A stretch of 24,771 bases of DNA from Coptodactyla brooksi (GCA_033557675.1 JAWQRM010000287.1:1-24771), one strand, 5' to 3'. Shown: positions 1 through 9,767, counted from the stretch's first letter. Notes: a model not told the origin generated them from the letters alone. Numbers and translations: made by a program.

Positions 1-14
1 ATTCATGCCTTGTA

Positions 15-446
15 CCATTTTGCCATCTGCATAACAGTCTCTTTGATATTAAACATTTAAAGGCAGCAAATGAATGGTCTGGGAAGCACGCTAGCCTGTA
101 GCACGACCGGCGTGCCCCTCCCACTGTGGAGCGCGGCGAGCTGAGAGCCAGCAAACAAACAAACGATTACAAAGGCTTAGGAATCAATTCATAACCACGG
201 AGAAGACAATAATTTTTCGGCGTCAAGAATTTTCCGATTACTTGATTAATAATGTAACCAGTAATTATTGTAAATAATCTGTTCGTAAGCATTTGTAAGC
301 GTTTGCTCATTTGGTGGTTCCCCACTCGCCGCGCGCCAGAGTGCGAGGGGCACGCGGACCGAGCTACAGGCTCTATTCCTACACCGCTCATTTGCTAGCT
401 TTAAATGTTTAATATCTAAAATACTGTTGCTCAGATGGCAAAATGG
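15..446. mobile_element. Foldback / MITE-like element with ~150-bp inverted arms
   Basis: The left arm (15-170) and the right arm (295-446) are inverted copies, with mismatches and small indels. Both tips read CCATTTTGCCATCTG on their outward strands, and both share the inner block GATATTAAACATTTAAAG. The arms contain a GC-rich core (about 95-150 and 320-370) unlike the AT-rich surroundings, sharing GCGTGCCCCTC and GCGGCGAG. A spacer of about 124 bp separates them. No transposase is encoded; the short open frames across the arms follow from their GC content. I could not see a clear target-site duplication, and the left flank is only 14 bp long. A long-armed non-autonomous DNA transposon is the simplest reading. 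Confidence 0.8.
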
Positions 447-1930
447 AACGAGACTTTTCTCCTCTGCTTGGCTCAAACTGCCTCTGGCTTTATATTTGCT
501 AGTTTTACACCAGACATCCTGGATAGTTAATATGCACCTAACCATGAATTATAGGTAGGCAATACACTTCTGTGTGTGTTACTTTGGTTGCATAACCAGT
601 TGGCAATCTAGCAAAATCGGTTTTCTCTGGCTCGTCATCATTTTATTATTTTTTTCATGGAAAAAAATAATATCAATAGATTTAATTTTTTAAAGAAATT
701 TTACAATTTCATTAGTACTATCAATAAATGCCCTTTAGTGGCGATATACCAAATTACAATCATCAGAAATAAGATAGCTTTTGTTGGCCAAGAAAAGCTC
801 CTTTCAACGACGCTAAGTGTGTTGAAATACTTTCAGTCGTTTTGAAGTTACAGATGTTTATTTATACAAACATTTGACCCCCATCACTTTATGCTTAGAG
901 ATGAGATATGCTTAAAGTGTTTATCAAAACAAACTCGAATTTATCTCAGGTTTAAAAACATATATTTTTTTGTTATATTAATAGGGCAAAATTTCGAGAA
1001 ACACCGCATTAAATTCAAAATGGAGTTTACGCCCCTAGCGGCCATCTTAGCAACCTGAAAATAATTTCCTAGATTTTCTTTTGGCCACTTTAGTTATAAA
1101 CATTTTTACCGCAAATCTCCACAATGAGTAGTTTCCGAGATACAGTATCTTGCACGCTTATTTGCCCAGCCTGTACATTTGAGTAAAAGTATATTTGTTT
1201 CCTATGCACGGTAGCCAAAACTGAAATGTCATATGCATCTCCAAACTTTGCTCGAAGAATAATTGTTTAAGCCCCGAACCACTACTGCAAAGTTAATCCA
1301 CTACGCATTGTTCGTAATAATGGACAATAATTTAGGAATTTTTCGCAAGGAAGAATATTTTTTATCTACACTCTCACCATTCTATATTATATACCATTCT
1401 ATATTATATCATATTATTTGCTTCAGAAAGCTTAGAAAAGAAGGCTCGAAGGCGTTTGAGATTTTTTTGCAGGATCCACCAGAAACCTCCACTTGACATG
1501 CTAGTGCATCAGGGACATCAATCCCTGCTATTGCAAATATAACTTCTAATCAGTGTTGCTCAGACTGCTGCAAGCTCTTGAATTTATATTGCTTTAAAGA
1601 AACTGAGCACTAAGCCTATCTGGAGTTTCTAAAAAGCTGGTAAAATTGTAATGACGCTAGCCCTGATCGTAGACGTGTATATTTGTGACGGCATTGAATT
1701 TGGCGAGACCAGGATCTCTGAGGAAGTCACTACGATCTTTTACTTCGATACGTCTTCTTCGATATTGCTGCTCTTATCTGCAGATGGCTGCAGATCTCTC
1801 TAGAGGAAGTGATAACGTGTACATTAGTAAAAGGGTCCGCCGAAACAGCAGAACCATCAAGAACCCATAGCAAAGAGTGGTCTATGGGTTCTCGCCAATC
1901 TTTAGGAACAGCCAATATCATCCTCTACAC
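447..1930. other. Intergenic stretch without a supported gene
   Basis: AT-rich sequence with only short chance open frames. The segment at about 990-1180 mixes GC-richer pieces (CCCTAGCGGCCATCTTAG and CCGAGATACAGTATCTTG) into AT-rich DNA and may be an old transposon end, but no matching partner end is visible. A 63-codon minus-strand frame (1730-1921) just outside the hAT tip has no motif I recognise. Confidence 0.5.
1376..1409. repeat. Two tandem copies of a 17-bp unit
   Basis: ACCATTCTATATTATAT occurs twice head to tail (1376-1392 and 1393-1409) with no mismatch. It is a short AT-rich tandem duplication with no evident function. Confidence 0.8.
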
Positions 1931-3640
1931 CAGGGCTGTCCAACTTCAAGTGGCCCAAGGGCCAATGTAAATAAAGTTGAGGTTGTGAGGACAGCATCAT
2001 AAAATACTTGGTATGCAACTTTATCAGCGATTTATAATAGTTTTGTACCTATTACGTGTTTGTTTGTATAATTATTAATATTTATTCAAAAAATAACAAA
2101 TATACAAAAAAAATCAGTGGGAAGTTTGGGGATGTTGATTTTCATCAATAGTGTAAGTGCCTTATCAGACAACTTATCAGACAGGGAATTCCTATATTTT
2201 GACTTTATAAAGTTCATGTTGGAAAAGCTGCTTTCACAAAGATGTGCTTCTCAGAATTGAGCCCATCATAAGGCCTAAGTTTCGCAAGCTGGAGTAACGT
2301 TTTCCTGGGAGTAATTTAAAAAAGTTCAGTCGTATTTCGGTTCTTCATTAGTAAAAGAGATCTGACTGCAAATCACTTCTTCTGCAATTCTTCTGCAATT
2401 GTGTCATTGTATGTATTTTATATAAATTAAATAAGAAAGTTTCTCAAAATCCTTCATTTATTGGAAGTGCTCTTTACAGTTTGCAAAAAATGAAAGTTCT
2501 AATGAAGACTGAAAACCTAAATTTTATTTTTAAATCCTCTAATGCAACCATATAAATTTCCAATATTCTATTGGTTTCCTTGTAGTTTGAAATTTAATTC
2601 GTTAAGGTGACATGTCAGGTCTGTTCAGAATGCAAGATCTGTCAACAATTCTGCATCTACCATATGATTTTCCAGTTCCGTATTGTGGGACTCCACTTCA
2701 TTTTAAGGAAAATGGAAAACGTTTCCGGTGCTTAACCAACGAATATCAGTGTGAAGTAACAAGTTCCCATATGTAGCATCTGCTTCGATTAAAAAGTCAC
2801 GAAACTTTCTGTGAGTCAAAGCACGGTTGCCCACTTTTATAATATTAGTTATTTTAACAATCACTTTCGTGACATTCATTTGACGTAGGACTTTCCACAT
2901 AGGGTGAACAATGGAGTGTTAATACTGTTCTGTTTTAAGACTACTATAAATCCAATTTTAGTTCCTATCACAGCTCTGGCTCCACCAGTGACAATACAGG
3001 AACATTTATCGAATCCACCAGTCTGATACCACCTTATTTACAGTTTCAAAAATATCCAAAAATATGTGGCCTTGGTTATACTATGGAGAGGAATAAGATC
3101 AAGCATGCATCTCCTCTCCTACACTGAAATTCCCTTGAATAGTTCGAACAAAAATTATAAGTTGGCTGATTTCGTTCAGGCAGTGTGAAAAATATTTACA
3201 TTTTTCAATTACCAAGCAATTTTTTGAATACATATTGATTTATGTGGTCTCCACGTTTAGCAATAGTTTGATGCGACACTGAGACTGTTTCGAATTTTTC
3301 AACAATTTTTGTTTCATTCAATTCTTTTGCCATTTTAATTGCACAATTCTTAATAAGAACTCCACCACTAAAAGCTTTTTTCGCTTTGACAACTTCCACC
3401 GCTACTTTGTAAAACGCGGCAAGGCTGCATTTGTTTTGTCAGATTTTTTGAAAAAATATGTTTGTTTTTTCTGTTTTTACTGAACTTGCCCGTATACTGC
3501 TGAAACCATTCTCGTGTAACGTAGTGTAATGTCGTTTCATTTTTTTTATTAACTGATAGTAATTGCTTACAAACAATGCACTGAGTGCATTGTAAATCAT
3601 TATAAACTTGATGTTCATTCGTTATTTTTTCTTTCTGCGA
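1931..3640 (-). mobile_element. Decayed hAT-superfamily transposon (ZBED / GTF2IRD2-like lineage)
   Basis: The low-coordinate tip CAGGGCTGTCCAAC (1931-1944) has the form of a hAT terminal inverted repeat, which commonly starts CAGGG and continues with a TCCAAC block. Inside lies a minus-strand transposase relic running from a BED-like zinc-finger region (about 3560-3640) to the hAT C-terminal dimerisation motif (about 2117-2250). The opposite tip is not visible. Sequence at 3873-3904 (GCGGCCCAGCGAG followed by CCAATGTT) resembles hAT subterminal DNA, so the element may once have reached about 3.9 kb. No 8-bp target duplication could be confirmed. Confidence 0.8.
2117..3640 (-). pseudogene. 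hAT transposase pseudogene
   Basis: Read on the minus strand, pieces of a hAT transposase appear in the expected order. A CxxC pair followed by QYTGKFS (about 3500-3600) matches the BED zinc-finger region of ZBED/GTF2IRD2-like proteins. The frame at 3205-3399 contains VSHQTIAKR, as in the region following the finger. At about 2935-3010 comes TGGARAVIGTKIGF, the block around a catalytic Asp, usually TDGAPAMTG in relatives; here the first Asp position reads Gly. The frame at 2703-2900 holds ALTHRKFRDFL and LLHTDIRWLS. Further on is ELNFKLQG, with several in-frame stops between 2440 and 2640. The end is CESSFSNMNFIKSKYR plus LSDK, the C-terminal dimerisation helix. Multiple stops and frame changes mean no transposase is made. 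Confidence 0.88.
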
Positions 3641-4310
3641 AGATATACATATTTCACCTAAAACAGCTTAAATTGAGTTACTGCGTACCGTACACCAGAA
3701 CAAAATTACTACAGTTATAAACAAACAAACACTTGACCGTAACAAAAATCTTCGCGAACCGTATTCAACGTTTTTCTGTCTATGATTCTATTCCACACTA
3801 TTGACCATTTACGTCTGCCCGTCCCGCCTGACTCAACCTTCTTATATGCGCACGCATAGTCACTCGAATGTTCGAGAGCGGCCCAGCGAGATCTCCAATG
3901 TTCCAAGTAACCCAGTAACATCGATGCGGCCTTCCATCCGTCGCCAGTGACGTGACATAAGCTATGCATGTGTTATTTTATTTCATCGTTGATGTAGGAA
4001 TAGCATCTGTCATGACAACAGAAACACAAGCTTTCTTTATCTTATTTTCTAAAGTTTTTATATAGTTTGCAAGTAAAATAGAGTGTCCAAAGTTTATCTT
4101 AATTCACAACAGGCATGCCAAAATAGTATTGTAGGAATCACATATTTTAATTATTTTAATTTTGCAATAATTATTACAGAATTGTCTATTCTATTAACTA
4201 TAAATTATTATCTTCACATAAATATTTCCTTTATAATCTAGAAAAAAATAAAACAACTATTCACATACGTTTAATTTCACATTTTTCTTTGTAAATCGAA
4301 TTAATATAAA
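3641..4310. other. Possible hAT right-end DNA, then AT-rich intergenic sequence
   Basis: Positions 3715-3969 are GC-richer than the flanks and carry an 84-codon minus-strand frame with no recognisable motif. I read it as subterminal transposon DNA, not a gene. From 3970 to 4310 the sequence is AT-rich and forms the 3' flank of the minus-strand gene that follows. Its poly(A) signal is not clear; TATAAA-type variants occur near 4230. Confidence 0.4.
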
Positions 4311-5131
4311 TTATTTGCCAAATCGTTCTGGTTTCCAGGGTATATCCGGAGGTGGTAGGTGTTTATAGTACCAGTTACACGCCTCATGTTTAAATGGTTG
4401 ACCAATCCTAAAATATTTTAAGAAAAGCACTCAAATTCGGAAGCTCTGTTTTCTTTACAGTACTTTTTTACTTACAATGCGAACTCTGACCTTCTCAAGC
4501 AAGGATCACTTTGACTTGGAGCAAAGAGCTTCGGTACTTCTTGCCATCGTTCTTCCTTTGGTAGAGCGTGTTCAGACTCAGACAGGTCGGGAATATCTTC
4601 TTTCTTGATGCCCAATTGCTTGTATAGCCTCTGCATATCTTCAATTTTTTCTCTGTCCATCTTCTTTTGTAACTTTCTCAATCTGAACGCTTCTAAGCAA
4701 TCCAATTCGTACTTGTGGGAACGTATATAAATTGCAGCTAAAAGAATATAAAAGGAAAATACTCATCATGTCTACAATGCTTTGCATTACGTACACGTTC
4801 TCTTGTATTGCGGATTGTAGCTTTTATCCACGACTACATTGTATTTCTTGTAAAGGTCATGGATAAAGTAGTCATCTTTACCCGGCCTTAACAACCAATG
4901 GCCTCTGTCTCTCATCACCCATGTTTCGACGACATCTGGATTCACTTGCTGGAAAGGTACTTCCGGCGGAAGATCAGTCGCAGTAGCTTCGACTGGCACC
5001 AGATATTTAGCTATTTCTGGTAAAGTAACGCGAATTTCCGAATTTGGGGAAAATTCACGTGCGGACAGCGCATTGTGCGGTACGCGCTTTATCACGTAAT
5101 CTTTTGGCGGCAAACTGGGAAATACAAACAT
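4311..5131 (-). CDS. Three-exon gene for a ~231-residue basic protein, function not recognised
   Basis: Exons, in transcript order, are 5131-4795, 4737-4476 and 4407-4311. The introns are 57 and 68 bp. Donors are GTACGT and GTAAGT; acceptors are CTTTTAG and TATTTTAG. The spliced frame is 696 nt including the TAA stop at 4311-4313, and both junctions keep frame (codons TCT and TTG are split). The protein has an acidic/neutral N-terminal third with LPPKDYVIKRVPHNALSARE, then TWVMRDRGHWLLRPG, DDYFIHDLYKKYN, a basic helical stretch (RLRKLQKKMDREKIEDMQ), and a compact C-terminus with CNWYYKHLPPPDIPWKPERF. Start choice is uncertain. ATG at 5129-5131 gives MFVFPS, but TTTGTATTTCCCAG ending at 5115 is also a good acceptor, so 5114 could instead begin an internal exon with the N-terminus farther upstream. 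The absence of stops, the clean splice sites and the richer base composition point to a functional gene. A nuclear-encoded mitochondrial protein, such as a mitoribosome component, would fit the size and basic charge, but that is a guess. Confidence 0.85.
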
Positions 5132-5771
5132 TTTCCTTACTTGTAATTAATGTAAAATTAATTTACATATAACATCTGTCAAAAGTATATTTCATAAATA
5201 CTGTCATCTGATAATTTATATACATATGTTCAAACAATCGAATAAGGTTGCTTAATGTATAATTAGGTAAAACATTAAAAGAACACCCTCATATGATAAT
5301 CCGAAAAGTGGGTCAACAGAATAATACCAGCAGGACTATGTTTCAAAAAACATCAATTCTTTTCTTGAATAGAACTTAAATTCAGAGCAGCATTAGCATC
5401 TTTGCAAGTTATGATTAAGTTGCAAATGCAACTCTAATTATAACTTGATTAGAGTTGATTTTAATAATGTTTGGTTATTCCTTTATAGGGCGATTTTTTT
5501 CTAGTAATCTTATGTTAAAATATTTTTGGGGTTGAGATTGATCAAAAGGAATTAATTTAGCTTATTATCTAAAATTAATTTGATTTTTAAGACCATTTTT
5601 TTTTGTGGGAAGTGTGTTTCCCGCCGCCCACTGGGAGATATTCAAAGGTAGAACATCTTATATTTTGCATTACATGATATTTATGAAATATAATTTGCAA
5701 GTACTAAAATCTACAAAAGGAATTATAAATTAAATATATTTTGTATTCAAAAATTTAAGAATTTATACCTA
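5132..5771. other. AT-rich intergenic stretch; small inverted repeats and possible transposon end
   Basis: No coding frame is supported. A 10-bp inverted repeat CAACTCTAAT / ATTAGAGTTG lies at 5429-5438 and 5448-5457. GGGAAGTGTGTTTCCC, at about 5610-5625, is a short imperfect palindrome next to CCGCCCACTGGGAG. That GC-richer patch could be the terminal part of the piggyBac relic to its right, but no TTAA boundary is evident. Confidence 0.4.
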
Positions 5772-6563
5772 TCACTTTCCATGAAATTTCAGAAAACAGA
5801 GATCAACATATAGTGGGACATTGCAAGCTGTACAAACATATCTTGTTCTCTTGTCGTGTGCTTTAGTAGAGCACAAACGGCAACGTTTATATGTTTTTTG
5901 TGAAGTTGTATAGCGGCCTTTGAAAGGTATCGTGCTTTTATCGACAGCCAATACACTATATGGTTCTTTTGAGACTAGGCAGCACAATAATTCCCATCAT
6001 GATGTTCATTCCAATCCATGCCTGTAGTTCTTCTGCATGTATGTCCTCCTAGTTTTTTGCTGTTTCAATTACAGTGTGACCTGAGCGCTTTTTGTTTTGA
6101 TTTGGGACGCATATAAATTTGTTTGCTCGACAATATGTTCTAAAATTTCCTCACTGAATATCTGGGAAAAAGATAGTGTTAGACTAGGCTTGATAATTCC
6201 TTCTATATCCATGCAAATAACATGGGAATCAAAATGCCTTGTATCATTAGACCAGCCCTCGTCTTCTTCATCATCTACACTATATTCTTCAGTGTCACTA
6301 GAATCATTTTGAATATCTATAATTCTGGACATTAAATCAATTGTTTGGTTCACATCCACTTGTTTGATTGCTTTATTTGTACCTCTACTGGTGCTTGGCT
6401 ATGGATCAGATAAATCAACATTTCTATTTTCCCCGATTGAAAATTCTTCATCTGTTTCATCATCTGCATCTTTGTCTGAATCTTCAGGGTCACTTGGAAG
6501 GGTAAAAAATAATTGAAGAGCCTCCTCTGCGTTATGTTTCTTGTGTTTTTTATACATTTCCAT
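5772..6563 (-). pseudogene. piggyBac transposase relic with catalytic core deleted
   Basis: Reading starts at ATG 6561-6563 with a Lys/His-rich start followed by a long acidic stretch (DPEDSDKDADDETDEE). One in-frame TAG falls near 6400, and the frame resumes through a second acidic run (DDEEDEG). EILEHIVEQTNLYASQ follows, which is the piggyBac N-terminal domain signature. A TAA (6069-6071) and a frame change follow; in another frame the next part reads LQAWIGMNIMMGIIVLPSL, matching the family's conserved flank of the first catalytic Asp. After a further frame change comes LAVDKSTIPFKGR, equivalent to the VDE.M.PFKGR block with the second catalytic Asp. The frame then jumps to RCRLCSTKAHDKRTRYVC..C..PL, the C-terminal zinc-binding cysteine-rich domain. 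Most of the DDE core, the third Asp included, is gone. It cannot be catalytic. Confidence 0.88.
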
Positions 6564-6925
6564 AGCAACTGCGAAATATAATTCAACAAATTAGAGATTT
6601 CCATTGGAGGTAAAATACAAAAAAAAATGCCGAATGTAATTCAACATTTTACCTACTGTAAAGAATTGGCCATAAACCTGAATTTCTATGCTTATAAATA
6701 ACCGAATTTATAAATTCTGTGCTTATATGTGCCTTTCATTGGTATGTTTTGTAAATTATCAGCACATGACACACACTTCTCCTAGATCTTTATTTAGAAC
6801 TCCCGATATGAATTCAATTCCTCCTGGACACGTATGAAAAACTTTTCCTAGATTGAGAATCATTTTAGTATAGCACGAAATAAGCCAGTCATAACTCGTT
6901 TAAACCTAACCCTGCTGTGCTCCTC

Positions 6926-7801
6926 GGATCAATATGACCCGAAACGGATTTTCAGGTTCTATAACTTTGTCATCTTTCATTATTTGTTTCCAAAATATTG
7001 TGATTTAGTTTACTGGCGCGTAAAGTATAATATTGCGTAATAGTTTTTACAAGAAATTATTATTACATTTTTTAAACAAGATTGTTACGTCTATAACCCT
7101 CGGGTCATTATGACCCAAAACTATTTGACGTAATTTTATTTTTAACTTTATATGAATGCTATAAGTGTATTATAACTCTATAGGAATCAACTAGATTATG
7201 CATTCATACTGGTTAAATATGCAAGTCTGTACACGTCTGTGCATGCATACTAATATATCATATAAATAGGGAACGCGGACAAAAAGAGAAACCAATCGAT
7301 GGTCTATTATTTTGTTCTACAATATGCTTGATGTTTACAATGCATTTGTGTTATGAAGAGAAATAAATCCAGATTGAAGACTAAGAATGTTCTGTACAAG
7401 GGAAGACTATTTCTGGAAGAATTGGGCAAACTGATTTTATTGCGGCAGTAGCTCAACAAGCTACTGTCGCAATAAACAAAATTCAAGAAAAATGTGGCGA
7501 AGTAGCAGTGTCATCCACATCTGGTGCAATCAGTAAAAATAAAAGAGCGCGATGTAATATGTGTCCATCCAAATGTAACAATAAAACAAGTATAACATGT
7601 TGTAAGTGTAATAAACATTTGCGTAAGGTTCATGTGCTGTATTTTTGTCATCAGTAAAAAGATTAGGCAATAATTGGAAGCAATTAGAATTGCTTTTCAT
7701 CGTTGTTTGCGTTTATGTAGCAATCCTCCTGGACAATTCTCCTGTACCTGCATACGTCATTACGGGTCATTATGACCTGAAGCCTTCAGGTTATAGTGAC
7801 C
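6926..7801. repeat. Four copies of a GGTCATTATGACC-type palindrome in the piggyBac ends
   Basis: GGATCAATATGACCC (6926-6940), GGGTCATTATGACCC (7102-7116, a perfect 7-bp-arm palindrome), GGGTCATTATGACCT (7764-7778) and GGTTATAGTGACC (7789-7801) sit in pairs near each end of the element. Their position fits subterminal repeats that bind the cysteine-rich domain of the transposase. The two best copies share 14 of 15 bases. Confidence 0.75.
7388..7657 (+). pseudogene. piggyBac transposase C-terminal fragment with zinc ribbon
   Basis: The frame opens after a TAA at about 7385 and ends at TAA 7655-7657. It reads QTDFIAAVAQQ, then KRARCNMCPSKCNNKTS and ITCCKCNKHLRKVH. The RCxxCP...KT...CxxCxxxxCxxxH pattern is the cysteine-rich C-terminal domain of piggyBac transposases, which binds the subterminal DNA. 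Here the fifth Cys of the usual pattern appears as Arg (HLRKVH; relatives have HLCKxH), a missing metal ligand. The N-terminal and DDE domains are absent, so this is a relic carried by the deleted element. Its cysteine-rich sequence differs clearly from that of the minus-strand relic at 5772-6563, so the two come from different piggyBac subfamilies. Confidence 0.82.
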
Positions 7802-7814
7802 TGATACGCAGTGA

Positions 7815-7847
7815 ACTTGTAGTCCTTTGGACCAAAGGATTACAAGT
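7815..7847. repeat. 16-bp hairpin inside the right end of the piggyBac element
   Basis: ACTTGTAGTCCTTTGG (7815-7830) and its inverted partner (7832-7847) flank a single A. There is one G-T wobble in 16 pairs. It lies 30 bp from the right terminal repeat, so it is probably part of the transposon end. Confidence 0.75.
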
Positions 7848-8005
7848 GTACAGTAAAACTAAGGAGAATAGCAGGGTTAAGCGAAAATTAACATTAGACC
7901 AGTGTTTTGGAAACTCTTGAAGCTAGGATCTAAAAGATCCTGGGAATAAAACGAATAGATTAAAATTGATGAAAAACGTAGAAATGACCTTGGAAACAAT
8001 TCCCA

Positions 8006-8043
8006 AAGGTCAGACGTTTTCATTTGTAAAAACGTCTGACCTT
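8006..8043. repeat. Perfect 15-bp hairpin with 8-nt loop
   Basis: AAGGTCAGACGTTTT (8006-8020) and AAAACGTCTGACCTT (8029-8043) are perfect inverted repeats around an 8-nt loop. It lies about 130 bp beyond the piggyBac element. No T-run, tRNA or coding frame is attached to it. It could be the remains of a small foldback element. Confidence 0.8.
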
Positions 8044-9767
8044 ATCCCCAATGATATGTAATTACAGGTGCATAAAAATAAAACAACACTCACTTCAAAG
8101 GCAGTTTTATTAAGAAATTTAAACGTCATCCGATGACAAATTAACAATATACATATCCTTAGACATAGAATAGTTATTTTATTGCATATATCACTTCTAA
8201 TTGTTACCCAATTTTTAGTTTTTTTTTTATTTTGGAAAGCCAACCGTTCACCAACACAGTATAGTCTAATAAATACAATACCGATCCAAAATCGGTGGAA
8301 AAAAATAAATAAATCGACACTACAATATTCTACGTAATACTGCAACATCGGGAATTGACTGTCACTCAAAAAAATCGCTCAAACATCCTATTAAAGAAAC
8401 ATACGTATTCATCATTGACCTGGTCAAAAAAAAATTATTGTTCTGAGATTCTGAACGTTAAAGGTTGCGTCATAAGAACTTTTTAATAAATATTTAAAAC
8501 TAGGAATGTCGACGGAACCTTTAACTTATCAGGAACACATCGAACTCGGTTTATAAATAAACTACTTATGGTATGGCACAAAAATGTGTTGGATTGCTAT
8601 ATGCGTTAAAGTGTAAACTACACATCTATAATCTTCTTTATTTTTTTAATAAAAATAGAAACTTATAAAAAACTTATAAAAAAAGGAAATAATAAAGGCA
8701 AAATATCTTATTCGAATGGAATGAATGACATTTGTGTGGCAAGATAATTCCTTTGTGCCCAAAAGAATTATAGAGAATTTTTAGTATCAATTTACATATG
8801 AGCACCTCAGATATATTTATAACTGGAGCATTTCATCTTAAGATTGAAAGTTTCTGAACAATTTTAATTTAGAAAATTATGGGCAATCTTATATTCAAAA
8901 TTCAACATATTGTATAAATGCAGAAATATAGCTTATATAATAAGAATGTATATTCTTGTATACAACAAACATGACGTAGAATGTAATTAACACTAGATGT
9001 CACTACTTTACGACTTGACGGCTAGACGTCAGTTAGGTGACAGTTATAGGTTAGCACCATGTAAGTCTGAATAAATATTTATATATGTATATAGTAAAAT
9101 TAGATAAAACATAATATTGCTGCTTGGATTGAACTGTGTAAAATATGTATTATAAGAAAATTACTACTGTCTTTCTGCAATGAAATTAAGCCATAATTTT
9201 TTATTTTTAAGATATCGAACTGGTCTACACATTATTTGACGTATAAGTACCGTTTTTTCAGTTAGTCAAATTAATTACTAAAAACCTATAAATAGAACAA
9301 TTATTATTCAAATATCAATTTAGAATTTAGCCTTTAAGGGCATATAACTTTTAAACGTGTTATAAGTCAGAGTTTATACATAAATTTAAATTTTAGATTA
9401 TAATATTTGGTACATTGTTGCCATGTTATCAAGAGTATATTCGCACACTAGGGCTAATATTCATTATACCAGGGTTTCAGATCCACGTGATCAAATGTAG
9501 ACTCCTCTTCTAAGAATTTGTTTATCGTAGTTAGTTTGGTAATATTGTAATATTTCTGTATGTCACTAAAAAGTAACTAGATCTTGACATTTGAAACATA
9601 GGCGTTCGTGAACTGAGTATTTTTTCGTTATTCAAACGTTTCAAAGCATTTGCTGTAATTTATTATTACTTAGACTGTATAGCTGTTTAGTCGTTATCAA
9701 ACAAAATAGTTTTTTAGAACTGCAAAATCACCTGGTCGCTTCGAAGTTAAAATTTTTTTTACACCGC
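8044..9767. other. Anonymous AT-rich intergenic or intronic sequence
   Basis: No coding frame is supported. The 119-codon minus-strand frame (8010-8369) is low in complexity and shows no motif. A GC-richer patch at 8990-9065 ends in CACCATGTAAGTCTG, which contains a consensus splice donor (GTAAGT) overlapping an ATG. That could mark a 5' exon end on the plus strand, but no downstream plus-strand exon is visible. Confidence 0.45.

Larger units (their letters stand above)
6910..7876 (+). mobile_element. Internally deleted piggyBac-type element (967 bp, TTAA target)
   Basis: The left tip CCCTGCTGTGCTCCT (6910-6924) and the right tip, read inward on the minus strand as CCCTGCTATTCTCCT (7876-7862), match at 13 of 15 positions. 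They begin with CCCT, as piggyBac ends do. The right flank is TTAA (7877-7880); the left flank is CTAA (6906-6909), one change from the expected TTAA duplication. Subterminal palindromes of the GGTCATTATGACC type lie near both ends. The interior keeps only the transposase C-terminal piece on the plus strand. The element is too short for an autonomous piggyBac (usually over 2 kb), so it is a deletion derivative. Confidence 0.85.

Noticed and set aside
167..545. Two minus-strand frames (74 and 99 codons) over the first repeat
   Set aside because: They cross the GC-rich foldback arms and read as translations of the inverted repeat; no motif, splice context or domain.
1730..1921. 63-codon minus frame containing VLDGSAVSADPFTN
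   Set aside because: Unfamiliar sequence with no flanking exon signals; it might be a fragment of an unknown element, but nothing supports a gene.
3715..3969. 84-codon minus frame at the hAT right side
   Set aside because: Composition follows a GC-richer transposon-end-like patch; no transposase or other domain.
6097..6312. 71-codon plus frame with a Ser-rich tail
   Set aside because: It is the antisense shadow of the acidic piggyBac N-terminus.
7645..7920. 91-codon plus frame reading through the piggyBac right end
   Set aside because: It runs across the subterminal palindromes and out through the terminal repeat into flanking DNA, so it cannot be a native gene.
8010..8369. 119-codon minus frame, Phe/Ile/Cys-rich
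   Set aside because: The codon use mirrors AT-rich DNA, it starts inside a hairpin, and no conserved motif is present.
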